This document shows positions 1 to 8,788 of a DNA stretch of 64,000 bases, one piece after another. This DNA comes from JADGHX01 sp037200125. Its GTDB lineage: Bacteria; Pseudomonadota; Gammaproteobacteria; Steroidobacterales; Steroidobacteraceae. The notes under the pieces were generated by a model, which saw nothing but the letters and a program-made list of their open reading frames with translations, did not search any database and was not told the DNA's origin. Position 1 is the stretch's first letter, and each line of letters starts with the position of its first letter. The stretch lies in NCBI GenBank assembly GCA_037200125.1, contig JBBCGS010000007.1, forward strand, positions 806,001 to 870,000, given 5' to 3'. The position numbers and the translations under genes were made by a program.

Positions 1-318
1 CTCGAAGGCCGCGATTTCTCGGCCTTCATCGTTCCGGCCTGCGAATACTGCGGCGGCATCCTGAAGCCGGACGTCGTGTTCTTCGGCGAGAGCGTGCCGC
101 GCGATCGGGTCGACCGCGCCATGCGGGGCGTTCAGGATGCGGACGCGATGCTGGTCGTCGGGTCTTCACTGATGGTTTATTCAGGCTACCGCTTCGCGCA
201 GGCGGCGGCCGACGCCGGCAAGCCGATCGCGGCGGTCAATCTGGGCCGTACACGCGCCGACCATCTGCTTGCGCTGAAAGTGAGCCAACCCTGCTCCGAA
301 GCGCTCGCGGCGCTTTGA
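1..318 (+). CDS. Sir2-family NAD-dependent protein deacylase, C-terminal part
   Basis: Only the last 105 residues lie in the window; the frame is open from base 1 and stops with TGA at 316-318. The visible part carries the second half of the sirtuin zinc site (C-E-Y-C followed by GG) and then the conserved LKPDVVFFGE stretch, followed by the Rossmann-fold VVGSSL motif that holds NAD. Sirtuins remove acyl groups from lysine using NAD and act in the cytoplasm. The order Cys-x-x-Cys-GG-x-LKP-x-VVFFGE looks like class II (SIRT4-like) bacterial sirtuins, but the start and the catalytic His are outside the window, so the class is a guess. A short 57-base gap separates it from the next gene on the same strand. 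Confidence 0.9.
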   Translation, partial: LEGRDFSAFIVPACEYCGGILKPDVVFFGESVPRDRVDRAMRGVQDADAMLVVGSSLMVYSGYRFAQAAADAGKPIAAVNLGRTRADHLLALKVSQPCSEALAAL

Positions 319-375
319 GGGGCGGACCTGCGTCTAGGTTTCGCCGTTCCGAATTGAGTACGATCCGGCGCGCCC

Positions 376-1980
376 ATGCCCGCCGACGCTCTCATTGGCC
401 TGTTACCCGATCTCGTGATGCTCATGCGTCGGGATGGGCGGATTGTCGCCCTCGGCGGCGGTCACGCCGTGCCGGAGCTGCGCCCGGCCGCGGATGCGGC
501 CGAGCCCGGCTGGTCGGACGCGACGCGCACCCTCATCACCCAGCTCGTGCGCCGGAGCATCTCCCAGCGGTCGACGATCGAAGCGCGCTTCCATGAAGCC
601 GGTCGGCCGTATGACGTTCGTTCCACGGCGCAGGGGCCCGATCGCGCGGTCGTCGTGATCCGGCCCGTCCTGCTGGAGGCGGCCGAAGATGCGCCGGACA
701 GCACCGGCGAGCGCCCCCGCCCGCAACTGGATCGCCGCGGGTTCATGCGGCGGCTGAAGGAGGCGGTAACGCTCGCCTCGTTGCGGGAAAAGTCGCTCGC
801 GGTCGCCGTGCTCCACATCGAAGGGATTTCGGACATCGCCCAGATCATCGCGACACGCGTCTCCGAGCAGGTGCTCAACGCCGCGATCCTGCGGTTGTCC
901 GCATTCGAAGGGCTGGGCCTCGAGGCCGCGCCGGCATGGCATCTGGGTCAACTCGGCGAGGACGCGCTAGCGCTCATCATCGAGAGTGACGATCGCGCGG
1001 CCATCGAGAGCTGCGTTTCGCAGCTCTGCGAACGACTCCGGGAGCCCGTGAGCATCGGCGACGCGGAGTTTCGTCTCACGATTTATTCAGGCGTCGGAAT
1101 ACTCGGGCTCGATGCCTCCTCACCGCGCCTGCTACTCGATCACGCGCGCGCCGCTGCGGCGGAATCGCGGCGCGCGGCGTCTTCCGCCGTCCGCTTCTTC
1201 AGCGATACAGTGGAACTGCGCTCCCTGGCGCGTCTCGACGTGGCGCGTGAATTGCGGGATGCCATCGCCAATCGCGAGATCGGCATTCGCTACGTCGGCC
1301 GCCACGATCTGCGCACCGGGCGAGTCGTTGCCCGGGTGGGCTACCTGAAGTGGGAACACGGGCTACGCGGCGAGATTCGCCCGGCGGAGTTTCTTCGTGT
1401 CGCGGAGAGCACCGGCCTTGCGGTGGAGCTATCGCGCGCCGCTCTCGAAGCCTTCTGCGCCGACTTCGAAAAACATGCGCAGCAGGGGGATCCGGATATC
1501 CGCGTGTCGTTCGGCGCGCTCCGCGATCACGTTTTCCATGAGGATTTCCTCGCCGACATGGAAGCCGTGCTACGCGAGGGCCGTATTCCGCCGGAACGGC
1601 TCGAGCTTCGTATCTCGGAGAAGGCCTTCATCGCTTACGACCCGGCGACGGTGCGTCCGCTGCGCAAGAAGGGCGTACAGCTGGTCATCGATGAGGTGGG
1701 ACGGGACATGGGTTCGCTCGCCTCGCTGGCGCGCGCACCGCTGTGGGGGCTGCAGCTCGATCGGGCCTGGACCACGGCGATCCGCTCGGACGATGTCGCG
1801 CAGCTCGTGTGCCGTGCCGGCTTGAGCATCGCGAACGCGCTCGGTTTCGCGCCAATCGCCACCGGCGTGGACAGCGCGGCCCAGCGCGACGCGCTTCTCG
1901 AGCTCGGCTTCCGCTACGGCATCGGCGATCTGTACGGCGCCAGCGCCTCACAGAACATAACGGTCGCCGCGCGAGCCTGA
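376..1980 (+). CDS. degenerate GGDEF/EAL-domain protein, probably a non-catalytic c-di-GMP signalling protein
   Basis: A 534-residue cytoplasmic protein with no signal peptide. The N-terminus (about 1-110) resembles a small sensory module. Residues about 115-290 have a diguanylate cyclase fold, but the GGDEF position reads G-E-D-A-L (about 194-198), so cyclase activity is unlikely. Residues about 295-530 follow an EAL-domain layout: VGYLKW replaces the usual EALLRW (about 321-326), FLRVAESTGL is kept, and the later D-D-F-G-T-G-x-S-S segment has become DEVGRDMGSL. Key metal ligands for phosphodiesterase activity are therefore missing. The likely role is c-di-GMP binding or partner regulation without catalysis; this is inference from the motif losses. 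It may be co-transcribed with the preceding sirtuin gene. Confidence 0.8.
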   Translation: MPADALIGLLPDLVMLMRRDGRIVALGGGHAVPELRPAADAAEPGWSDATRTLITQLVRRSISQRSTIEARFHEAGRPYDVRSTAQGPDRAVVVIRPVLLEAAEDAPDSTGERPRPQLDRRGFMRRLKEAVTLASLREKSLAVAVLHIEGISDIAQIIATRVSEQVLNAAILRLSAFEGLGLEAAPAWHLGQLGEDALALIIESDDRAAIESCVSQLCERLREPVSIGDAEFRLTIYSGVGILGLDASSPRLLLDHARAAAAESRRAASSAVRFFSDTVELRSLARLDVARELRDAIANREIGIRYVGRHDLRTGRVVARVGYLKWEHGLRGEIRPAEFLRVAESTGLAVELSRAALEAFCADFEKHAQQGDPDIRVSFGALRDHVFHEDFLADMEAVLREGRIPPERLELRISEKAFIAYDPATVRPLRKKGVQLVIDEVGRDMGSLASLARAPLWGLQLDRAWTTAIRSDDVAQLVCRAGLSIANALGFAPIATGVDSAAQRDALLELGFRYGIGDLYGASASQNITVAARA

Positions 1981-2171
1981 AGTCTTCTCGCGCGTTCCGC
2001 GCATTTTCCACGCCCGGGACGTCTGCACAGCGGTCGATTTGACGACTGCGTTATTCGAACTGCGTCACACGTTGCCCCGATTCCGAAGCAGCCGCGCAGG
2101 TCCGGTGCGTGACGCGTTGTAGTGCAATGCCTACCCATCGGGGCACCGTACTTCCCCATAAAGAGATGATC

Positions 2172-4067
2172 ATGCGAGTTCATACGATCCCTTCGGTGTT
2201 GGCGGCACTGCTCGCCACGGGTGCGGTTTCGGCCGCGACGCCCGTGACTGCGACAGAGTCGTCGACGGCGGTCGCGCGGGAAACCGCGAACGCCTCACTT
2301 TTTATCGTTCAGGGATCGAACGTCGGCGCGGCTCTTCACGGCGTGCGCGGCGTGGGTGTGGAACCGCGGCAGCAGCTCGAAGTCATTCACGCTGTCGCCG
2401 CGAGCCTCACGCCGTCACAGGTCGCGCGGGTTCGTGCGATGCCTGGTCTGCGCGTTTATGCGGACCGGCAGTTGCGCACGAGCGGTCTGCTCGACCTCGT
2501 GAAGTCGACGGTGAACAACGTCAATTCGACCGCGGCGAACGTGTTCATCGTGCAGACCATCACGCAGCTCACGACACCCACGGTGTTCAGCCTGCTCGCG
2601 ACTCCAGTGCTGAGCTCGGTCACGAGCCCGGTGGTCAAGGCGTTGAGCAACTCGGCCGTTCTGAAGGACGGCACGGGCGTCGCCGGCCTCACGCTCCTGT
2701 ATGAAACGAACTATCCGGCGCTGATCGGCGCGGACTCGCTCCAGCGCGCCGGCATCACGGGCAAGGGCGTGACGATCGCCATGCTCGACACCGGCCTCTG
2801 GAACGACACGACGCAGTTCTACGGCACGCGCATCCTCGCGACGCGCGACGTTACCAATGGCGGCTCGAGCTCGGTCGGCGGCGACCCGTACGGCCACGGT
2901 ACTCACATCACTTCGATCGCGGCGAGTGGCGCGCAGAACCTGGCCGGCCAGTATCTCGGCGTCGCGCCGAAGGCGAACCTCGTGATCGTGCGCGCGTTCG
3001 ACGGTCACGGCGCGGGCCGCTACGTCGACGTGATCTCCGGCATCAACTGGATCGTCGCCAATCGCGCGAAGTACAACATTCGCGTCCTGAACCTCTCGCT
3101 CGGCGCGCCTCCGCAGTCGTACTACTGGGATGATCCGCTCAATCAGGCGGTGATGGCTGCGTGGAAGGCAGGCATCGTCGTGGTGGCGGCTGCGGGCAAC
3201 GAAGGCCCGGATCCGATGACCATCGGCGTGCCAGGCAACGTCCCGTATGTCATCACTGTCGGCGCGCTGACCGACAACGGCACTCCGTACAACGCGACGG
3301 ACGACAAGCTCGCATCGTTCTCGTCGACGGGTCCGACGTTCGAAGGCTTCGTGAAGCCGGAAGTCATCTCGCCGGGCGGCCACATCGCGGCCTCCATGTC
3401 GAGCAGCACCTATCTGGCGGGCATCGATCCGGACTCGATGAAGATCGGCCAGCAGATGTTCACGATGTCGGGCACGTCGCAGGCGACCGCGGTTGCTTCG
3501 GGCGTCGTCGCGCTGATGCTGCAGGATGATCCGTCGCTGACGCCGGACACGGTGAAGTGCCGCCTGATCGCATCGGCCCGTCCGGCGGTGAAGTCGAACG
3601 GCAAGCTCGCGTACAGCGTGTTCCAGCAGGGCGCGGGTCTCGTCAACGCCGTTGCGGCCGTAAATAGCTCCGCCACGGGCTGTGCCAACGGCGGCCTCGA
3701 TATCAATGCCGACCTCAACGGCTCCGCGCACTTCGGCGGCCCGGCCAACCAGGACGAGAACGGCAACTACTACGTGATGGACATGAACGGCGGTGACTGG
3801 GGCGACACCCTGGGCGCCGACGGTTACACCTGGTCGCGCGGCTACGACTGGAGCCAGGGTTACTCGTGGAGCTCGGGCTACACCTGGAGCCGGGGTTACA
3901 CCTGGTCACGCGGCTATACGTGGAGCCGGGGCTACACCTGGTCGCGTGGCTACACGTGGAGCAGGGGCTACACCTGGAGCCGCACGCTGCCGTGGTGGAG
4001 CGCGCCGCCGACTTCGACGTCACCGGCCGCTCCGTCCTCGATCGTCTCGTGGATTCCGAACGAGTAA
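2172..4067 (+). CDS. secreted subtilisin-like serine protease (S8) with aromatic repeat tail
   Basis: The frame opens at GTG 2109, but ATG 2172 follows an AAAGAG ribosome-binding-like stretch and gives a clean signal peptide (MRVHTIPSVLAALLATGAVSA), so 631 residues are expected. After a propeptide-like region, the S8 domain carries the catalytic Asp206 in AMLDTG, His242 in YGHGTH and Ser436 in SGTSQAT, all intact. The C-terminal region from about residue 515 is low in hydrophobics and ends with nine six-residue units of the GYTWSR type (see the repeat at 3822-3983), then a Pro/Ser-rich end. There is no autotransporter, GlyGly-CTERM or membrane anchor at the C-terminus. A periplasmic or secreted protease, possibly exported further by type II secretion, is inferred. 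Confidence 0.9.
   Translation: MRVHTIPSVLAALLATGAVSAATPVTATESSTAVARETANASLFIVQGSNVGAALHGVRGVGVEPRQQLEVIHAVAASLTPSQVARVRAMPGLRVYADRQLRTSGLLDLVKSTVNNVNSTAANVFIVQTITQLTTPTVFSLLATPVLSSVTSPVVKALSNSAVLKDGTGVAGLTLLYETNYPALIGADSLQRAGITGKGVTIAMLDTGLWNDTTQFYGTRILATRDVTNGGSSSVGGDPYGHGTHITSIAASGAQNLAGQYLGVAPKANLVIVRAFDGHGAGRYVDVISGINWIVANRAKYNIRVLNLSLGAPPQSYYWDDPLNQAVMAAWKAGIVVVAAAGNEGPDPMTIGVPGNVPYVITVGALTDNGTPYNATDDKLASFSSTGPTFEGFVKPEVISPGGHIAASMSSSTYLAGIDPDSMKIGQQMFTMSGTSQATAVASGVVALMLQDDPSLTPDTVKCRLIASARPAVKSNGKLAYSVFQQGAGLVNAVAAVNSSATGCANGGLDINADLNGSAHFGGPANQDENGNYYVMDMNGGDWGDTLGADGYTWSRGYDWSQGYSWSSGYTWSRGYTWSRGYTWSRGYTWSRGYTWSRGYTWSRTLPWWSAPPTSTSPAAPSSIVSWIPNE
3822..3983 (+). repeat. nine tandem 18-bp units encoding GYTWSR-type hexapeptides
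   Basis: In-frame tandem repeat inside the subtilase gene. The units read GYTWSR, GYDWSQ, GYSWSS and then GYTWSR six times. At the DNA level the units differ at third positions (for example ggc/ggt, tcg/agc, cgc/cgt/cgg) while the peptide stays fixed, which suggests selection on the protein sequence rather than a fresh slippage event. Tyr and Trp together make up a third of the tract. Confidence 0.95.
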
Positions 4068-4159
4068 CGGGGAGTGTGACGCAATTCCGGTACAGGTCGG
4101 CGCCCTCGCCCGGTTCCTGAACAGGGGTCAACGTGTGCCCCCACTCGTTGCGGCAAGTT

Positions 4160-7100
4160 ATGCGGGTGAGGGCGAATAAACTGACGGGTGCCTGGCGCGC
4201 CGCGTCACTGATCACACTACTGGCATGTCTGTGCGGGGTATCGGGCGCGACCGCGGCCGATGCCCCGCCGCTCGTTCTCGCCCATATCACGCCGGCGGAT
4301 GGGCTGCCCCAGGGCACCGTCATGGCGACGCTGCAGGACTCGCAGGGCTTCGTCTGGTTCGGCACCGAGGACGGGCTCGTGCGCTTCGACGGCGAGCAGC
4401 TGCAGCGCTACGCGCATTCCCGCACTGAAAAGAACTCGCTCCCCGGCAACTTCATCTGGGATATCGCCGAGGACGCCAGGCGCGATCTGTGGATCGCCAC
4501 CAAGGACAACGGACTTGCGCGCTGGGAGCGCACGACCGACACGTTCATCTCCTATCGTCACGATGCGAGCGATCCCGCCTCGCTTGCCAGCAATGCGTTG
4601 CGCGCGGTGCTCATCGATGCGCGCGGTCGTGTCTGGGTCGGCACGAGCGATGCCGGTGTGGATGTTCTCGACCCGGCCACCGGGCGTTTCGAACACATTC
4701 GCAATGATCCCGCGAAGCCCGAATCGCTGGGCAGCGACCTCGTTCGTACGCTGTCCGCCGGAAAGAAGGGTTCCGTATGGATCGGAACGGAAGCCGGTCT
4801 CGATCGCTGGCGCCCCGACGCCGCGACGCTCGAGCACTTCGGGCCGCCGGCGCTCGCGGCGCACTCACTCGTGGGGCAGCACCTTGCCAGCGTGCTCGAA
4901 GATCGCAGCGGCGCGATCTGGGTGGGCACCTTCGATGCGGGTCTTACACGGCTGGCGGCGGACGGCCGCGTTCTCGAAACGTTTCGCCATGAGGCGGGCC
5001 GCCCCGGCTCGCTCGCGAGCGACGAGGTGCGCGCGATCCTCGAAGACGCCGCCGGACGCCTCTGGATCGGAACGGCAAACGGCCTCGAGCTGCTGGATCG
5101 TGCGAGCGGGGAGATCGGCCACTACCAGTACGACGCGAACGATGCCGACTCGCTTCGCGCGTCGTACGTGATGTCGCTCTATCAGGACGCCGCCGGCCTC
5201 GTGTGGATCGGCACTCGCGGGGGTGGCGTGAGCCGCTGGAATCCGCGCAGCTGGGAGCTCGGAAGCCGGCGACCGGCCTGGCTCGCCGCGGAGCCGGTGA
5301 ACGCGTTTGCCGATGCGCCGGACAACGAAGTGTGGGTCGGCTCGGCGGTCGGCCTGGCGCGCTTCAATCCTGAAACAGGTTCGACGACACCCCTCGATGT
5401 GGTGCTGGGCAAGCGGAACGCGCTCGGCAATTCGCGCGTGATGTCGCTCAAGCGCGATCGCCAGGGCTCGCTGTGGATCGGCACGATGGCGGATGGCCTG
5501 AAGCGGCTCACGCCGGACGGGCGCATCGAGTCGATTCCAGTCAAGGCGGGAGATACCCGCGCAACGAGCGCCGCCGGCATCATGACGGTTGTGGAGTCGC
5601 GCGACGGGCGACTGTGGATTGGCACGTTTGGCGGTGGCGCGAATGTGCTCGACCCGGCCTCCGGAACGGTTCGCCAATTGCCGCACGACGCCGGCGCCGG
5701 CACGCTGGCCGGCGCGAACGTGTCCGCGATCGCGGAGGACCCGAGCGGCAACCTGTGGGTTGGCACGGACGGAGCCGGCCTCAATCTCGTGCGCCCGGAC
5801 GGAAGCCTGATCCGGACGTTCCGCCACGACCCGAATGATGCGAAGACCTTGCCGGTCAACATCGTTTACTCGCTCGCCGTCGATGCGAAAGGGCGCGTGT
5901 GGGTGGGCACGGACGGCGGCGGACTCGCGCGCGTTGTGGGCTCGGCCGAGGCGCCGGCCGGGATTCGGTTCGATGCGGTTACGCGTGCGCAGGGGCTCAC
6001 GAGCGACACCGTGTACGGCATCGTGCCCGACGCCACCGGCAAGATCTGGCTCAGTGGCAACTCGGGCCTGATGCGCTTCGATCCGGAAACGCACGAGATC
6101 AAGACGTATCACCGTGAGCAGGGCGTGCAGGGCGAGGAGTTCTCGTTCGGCGCGGCGCTGCGCCTGCGGGACGGCCGCATCTGCTTCGGTGGGGCGGGTG
6201 GGTTCAACGTGTTCGATCCTCAGCACCTCACCGAGAACAAGTCGGCGCCGCGTCTTGCGGTCATGAGCATCGAAGTGCTCGGTGTGCGCGTGCCGGGCTC
6301 CACGCCGTTCTGGCTGCGCGATCATGTGGGGCTCGACTATCGCGGCAGCATCGTTTCGCTCGACTTCGGTGTGCTCGACTTCAGCTCGCCGAAGCACAAC
6401 CGCCTTGCGTATCGCATGCCTGGGCTCACGGAAAGCTGGCTCGACCTCGGGTCGCAGCGACGTATTACGCTGACCAATCTCGATGCGGGTGATCACGTGC
6501 TCGAAGTCCGCGCGGCCAGCGCGGACTCGGAGTGGAGCACGACGCCGCTGCGGGTGACGATCCATCGCGATCCGGCTCCGTGGCGCTCTCCACTGGCTTA
6601 CGCGGTGTACGCGGCGGTGCTGCTCGGGATCATCCTGTATCGCGTGCATCGACAGCGTATGAAGTTCATGGAGGTGGCGCGGGCTCGTGATCGCCTCGAA
6701 TCCGAAGTGCAGCTGCGCACGCGCGAGCTCGTTGAGAGCAACCGGCAGCTTGCGGAAGCGGCGCGCGCGAAGAGCGACTTCCTCGACCGCATGAGCCATG
6801 AGTTGCGCACGCCGATGAACGGCGTGGTGGGCATGACGGAGCTGCTGTCTCGCACGATGCTGTCGGCGACCCAGACGCATCTCACCAGGACGATTCGCTC
6901 GTCGGCCCAGATCCTGTTGCAGATCGTGAATGACTTGCTGGATCTGTCGAAGATCCGCGCCGGCAAGGTTGCGCTCGAACGGTTGCCGATCGACCTGGGG
7001 CAGGTGCTCGAGGAATGCACGAGCTTGTTCGCCGGCGCCGCCGAGAACAAGGGCATCGAGCTGATCGTGTGTCCGCCGGCGCGTGCCGAACGGGCGCTGC

Positions 7101-8788
7101 TGGGCGATCCGCTGCGCGTCCGCCAGATTCTGATGAACCTCGTCGGCAACGCGGTGAAATTCACGTCCGTGGGTGAAGTGGTCGTGCGGGCCGACATCGA
7201 GTCCATCGAGGGTGACGATGCAAGGGTGAGGATCCGCGTCACCGATACCGGCATCGGCATGGATGCCGCCGCGATGAGCAAGATATTCGAGCCGTTCTCG
7301 CAGGCTGATGAGACGACGACGCGTAAGTTCGGCGGCACCGGGCTGGGGCTTGCCATCTGTCGTGAGCTGGCCGACCTCATGGATGCCCGAATTACGGTGG
7401 AGAGCAAGCCGCGGATCGGGTCGACGTTCTCTCTGTCGTTGCCGATGAAGGTTGGCGAGGCGCTCGCCGTGACTCCGTCGCAAATCCCGGCGAAGCGAGT
7501 GCGTGTCCTCACGCGGCGCCAATCGCTCGAAGAGTCGCTCACGCGTCACGCCGCATCGCTCGGCGTGGGCATCACGGACGAGCATGCCGACATCACCATC
7601 GTTGATGCGAGCACGTACCAGGAAGAATTGCGGTCGATGCTGGCTTCGTCGTCGCGTTCATCGCTCATTGTTCTGGCCCGGAACGCCGAGGTCGAGGCGC
7701 TGGGCCTGCGTGTGCTGCTGCATGAGAAAGCCGTTGTCCTCAAGCCAGTCCATCGCATCGCGCTTCAAGAGGCGCTCGCCGTCGCCTCGGGCCTTGAAGT
7801 GGAAGCGGGCGGTTCCGCGCCGCTGTCGGATACAAGCACGCCACAGCTGCGCGGGCACGTGCTGCTGGTCGAGGACGAGGCGGTGAACGCGGCTGTTGCG
7901 GAAGGGTACTTGTCCGCGCTCGGCTGCACGATGGCCTGGGTGAAGAACGGCAACGACGCCGTGGCCCGCAGCGGTGCGGAACGCTTCGACCTGATCTTCA
8001 TGGACCTCAACATGCCGGGCATCGATGGCTTCACCGCCGCGAAGCTGATCCGCGAACAGGAAGATGGGCCGGACAAGGCGGGTGCACGCGTGCCGATCAT
8101 CGCGCTCACCGCGCACGACGCCGTGAACTTCCGTTCGCGCGTGCTCGAAGCGCGGATGGACGACATTCTGAGCAAGCCTTACTCGCTCGACGAATGCACG
8201 AGGATTTTGCGGCGCTGGCTGCCAGCCCCGGGCAACCGCGCGGTAGAGTCGCCTGTGTGTGCGACGGTATCCGCTCCGCTTGCGGGCGCCACGACACCTT
8301 TTACGTGCGCAAGCGGCAGGACTCCGGACACGCTGCTCGAGAACGGCCCAGGCGGCACGCCCGCCGGTGTCGACGTCAGCCGGGTCGCCGCTACCGCGCG
8401 GCCGGCGGAACGCCGTACGGCTACGGCGCTCGCGAGCGTCGATGCCAGCGCGGTCGCCGCGCTGAAGAAACTCCGCGGCGGCACGCAGGCCGATCTGTAT
8501 TCACGTCTCGTCGAGCTGTTCCGAGCGAGCTCGGCGGATTCGCTCACGCAATTGGGCGCGGCCCTCGACACCGGCGACCTTCTCGCGGCCGCCGCCGCGT
8601 GCCACAAGCTGGCCGCAAGCGCAGGCAACGTAGGCGCCCTCGCGTACGCCAAGCAGCTCAGGGAACTCGAGCATCTTTGCGCGGGAAGCCAGGCGAACGG
8701 AGCGGGGGAAATCTATCAGGCGCTACGGGCCGCGTACGCGCCACTCATTGATGCACTGGTTGGCTACACGATGCGAGCGTCCGCATGA
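4160..8788 (+). CDS. hybrid sensor histidine kinase with two-component-regulator propellers, REC and HPt domains
   Basis: An open frame begins at GTG 4133, but ATG 4160 starts a good signal peptide, giving 1542 residues. About fourteen WIGT/WVGT-type blade motifs (residues about 50-690) suggest two seven-bladed periplasmic propellers. A Y_Y_Y-type domain follows, then one membrane helix (about 810-830) and a coiled linker. The cytoplasmic part has HisKA with phospho-acceptor His880 in MSHELRTPMN, an ATPase domain with the N, DTGIGM and GTGLGL boxes, a REC domain with Asp1282 in FMDLNMPG, and a C-terminal HPt domain with His1482 in CHKLAAS. This is a complete His-Asp-His chain ready to pass phosphate to a separate receiver. 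The gene overlaps the next one by 4 bases (ATGA), and that partner has a REC domain. The propeller ligand is unknown. Confidence 0.95.
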   Translation: MRVRANKLTGAWRAASLITLLACLCGVSGATAADAPPLVLAHITPADGLPQGTVMATLQDSQGFVWFGTEDGLVRFDGEQLQRYAHSRTEKNSLPGNFIWDIAEDARRDLWIATKDNGLARWERTTDTFISYRHDASDPASLASNALRAVLIDARGRVWVGTSDAGVDVLDPATGRFEHIRNDPAKPESLGSDLVRTLSAGKKGSVWIGTEAGLDRWRPDAATLEHFGPPALAAHSLVGQHLASVLEDRSGAIWVGTFDAGLTRLAADGRVLETFRHEAGRPGSLASDEVRAILEDAAGRLWIGTANGLELLDRASGEIGHYQYDANDADSLRASYVMSLYQDAAGLVWIGTRGGGVSRWNPRSWELGSRRPAWLAAEPVNAFADAPDNEVWVGSAVGLARFNPETGSTTPLDVVLGKRNALGNSRVMSLKRDRQGSLWIGTMADGLKRLTPDGRIESIPVKAGDTRATSAAGIMTVVESRDGRLWIGTFGGGANVLDPASGTVRQLPHDAGAGTLAGANVSAIAEDPSGNLWVGTDGAGLNLVRPDGSLIRTFRHDPNDAKTLPVNIVYSLAVDAKGRVWVGTDGGGLARVVGSAEAPAGIRFDAVTRAQGLTSDTVYGIVPDATGKIWLSGNSGLMRFDPETHEIKTYHREQGVQGEEFSFGAALRLRDGRICFGGAGGFNVFDPQHLTENKSAPRLAVMSIEVLGVRVPGSTPFWLRDHVGLDYRGSIVSLDFGVLDFSSPKHNRLAYRMPGLTESWLDLGSQRRITLTNLDAGDHVLEVRAASADSEWSTTPLRVTIHRDPAPWRSPLAYAVYAAVLLGIILYRVHRQRMKFMEVARARDRLESEVQLRTRELVESNRQLAEAARAKSDFLDRMSHELRTPMNGVVGMTELLSRTMLSATQTHLTRTIRSSAQILLQIVNDLLDLSKIRAGKVALERLPIDLGQVLEECTSLFAGAAENKGIELIVCPPARAERALLGDPLRVRQILMNLVGNAVKFTSVGEVVVRADIESIEGDDARVRIRVTDTGIGMDAAAMSKIFEPFSQADETTTRKFGGTGLGLAICRELADLMDARITVESKPRIGSTFSLSLPMKVGEALAVTPSQIPAKRVRVLTRRQSLEESLTRHAASLGVGITDEHADITIVDASTYQEELRSMLASSSRSSLIVLARNAEVEALGLRVLLHEKAVVLKPVHRIALQEALAVASGLEVEAGGSAPLSDTSTPQLRGHVLLVEDEAVNAAVAEGYLSALGCTMAWVKNGNDAVARSGAERFDLIFMDLNMPGIDGFTAAKLIREQEDGPDKAGARVPIIALTAHDAVNFRSRVLEARMDDILSKPYSLDECTRILRRWLPAPGNRAVESPVCATVSAPLAGATTPFTCASGRTPDTLLENGPGGTPAGVDVSRVAATARPAERRTATALASVDASAVAALKKLRGGTQADLYSRLVELFRASSADSLTQLGAALDTGDLLAAAAACHKLAASAGNVGALAYAKQLRELEHLCAGSQANGAGEIYQALRAAYAPLIDALVGYTMRASA

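Noticed and set aside
2415..3731. A 438-residue minus-strand open frame opposite the subtilase
   Set aside because: Arg/His/Asp-rich composition typical of antisense frames in GC-rich DNA; the sense frame has the full S8 triad.
2172..4067. Subtilase as the rhombosortase substrate
   Set aside because: Its C-terminus has no GlyGly motif, no hydrophobic helix and no terminal Arg cluster.
4865..7585. A 906-residue open frame on the minus strand
   Set aside because: It is the antisense of the hybrid histidine kinase; the His/Arg-rich composition and lack of any domain show it is a GC-rich shadow.
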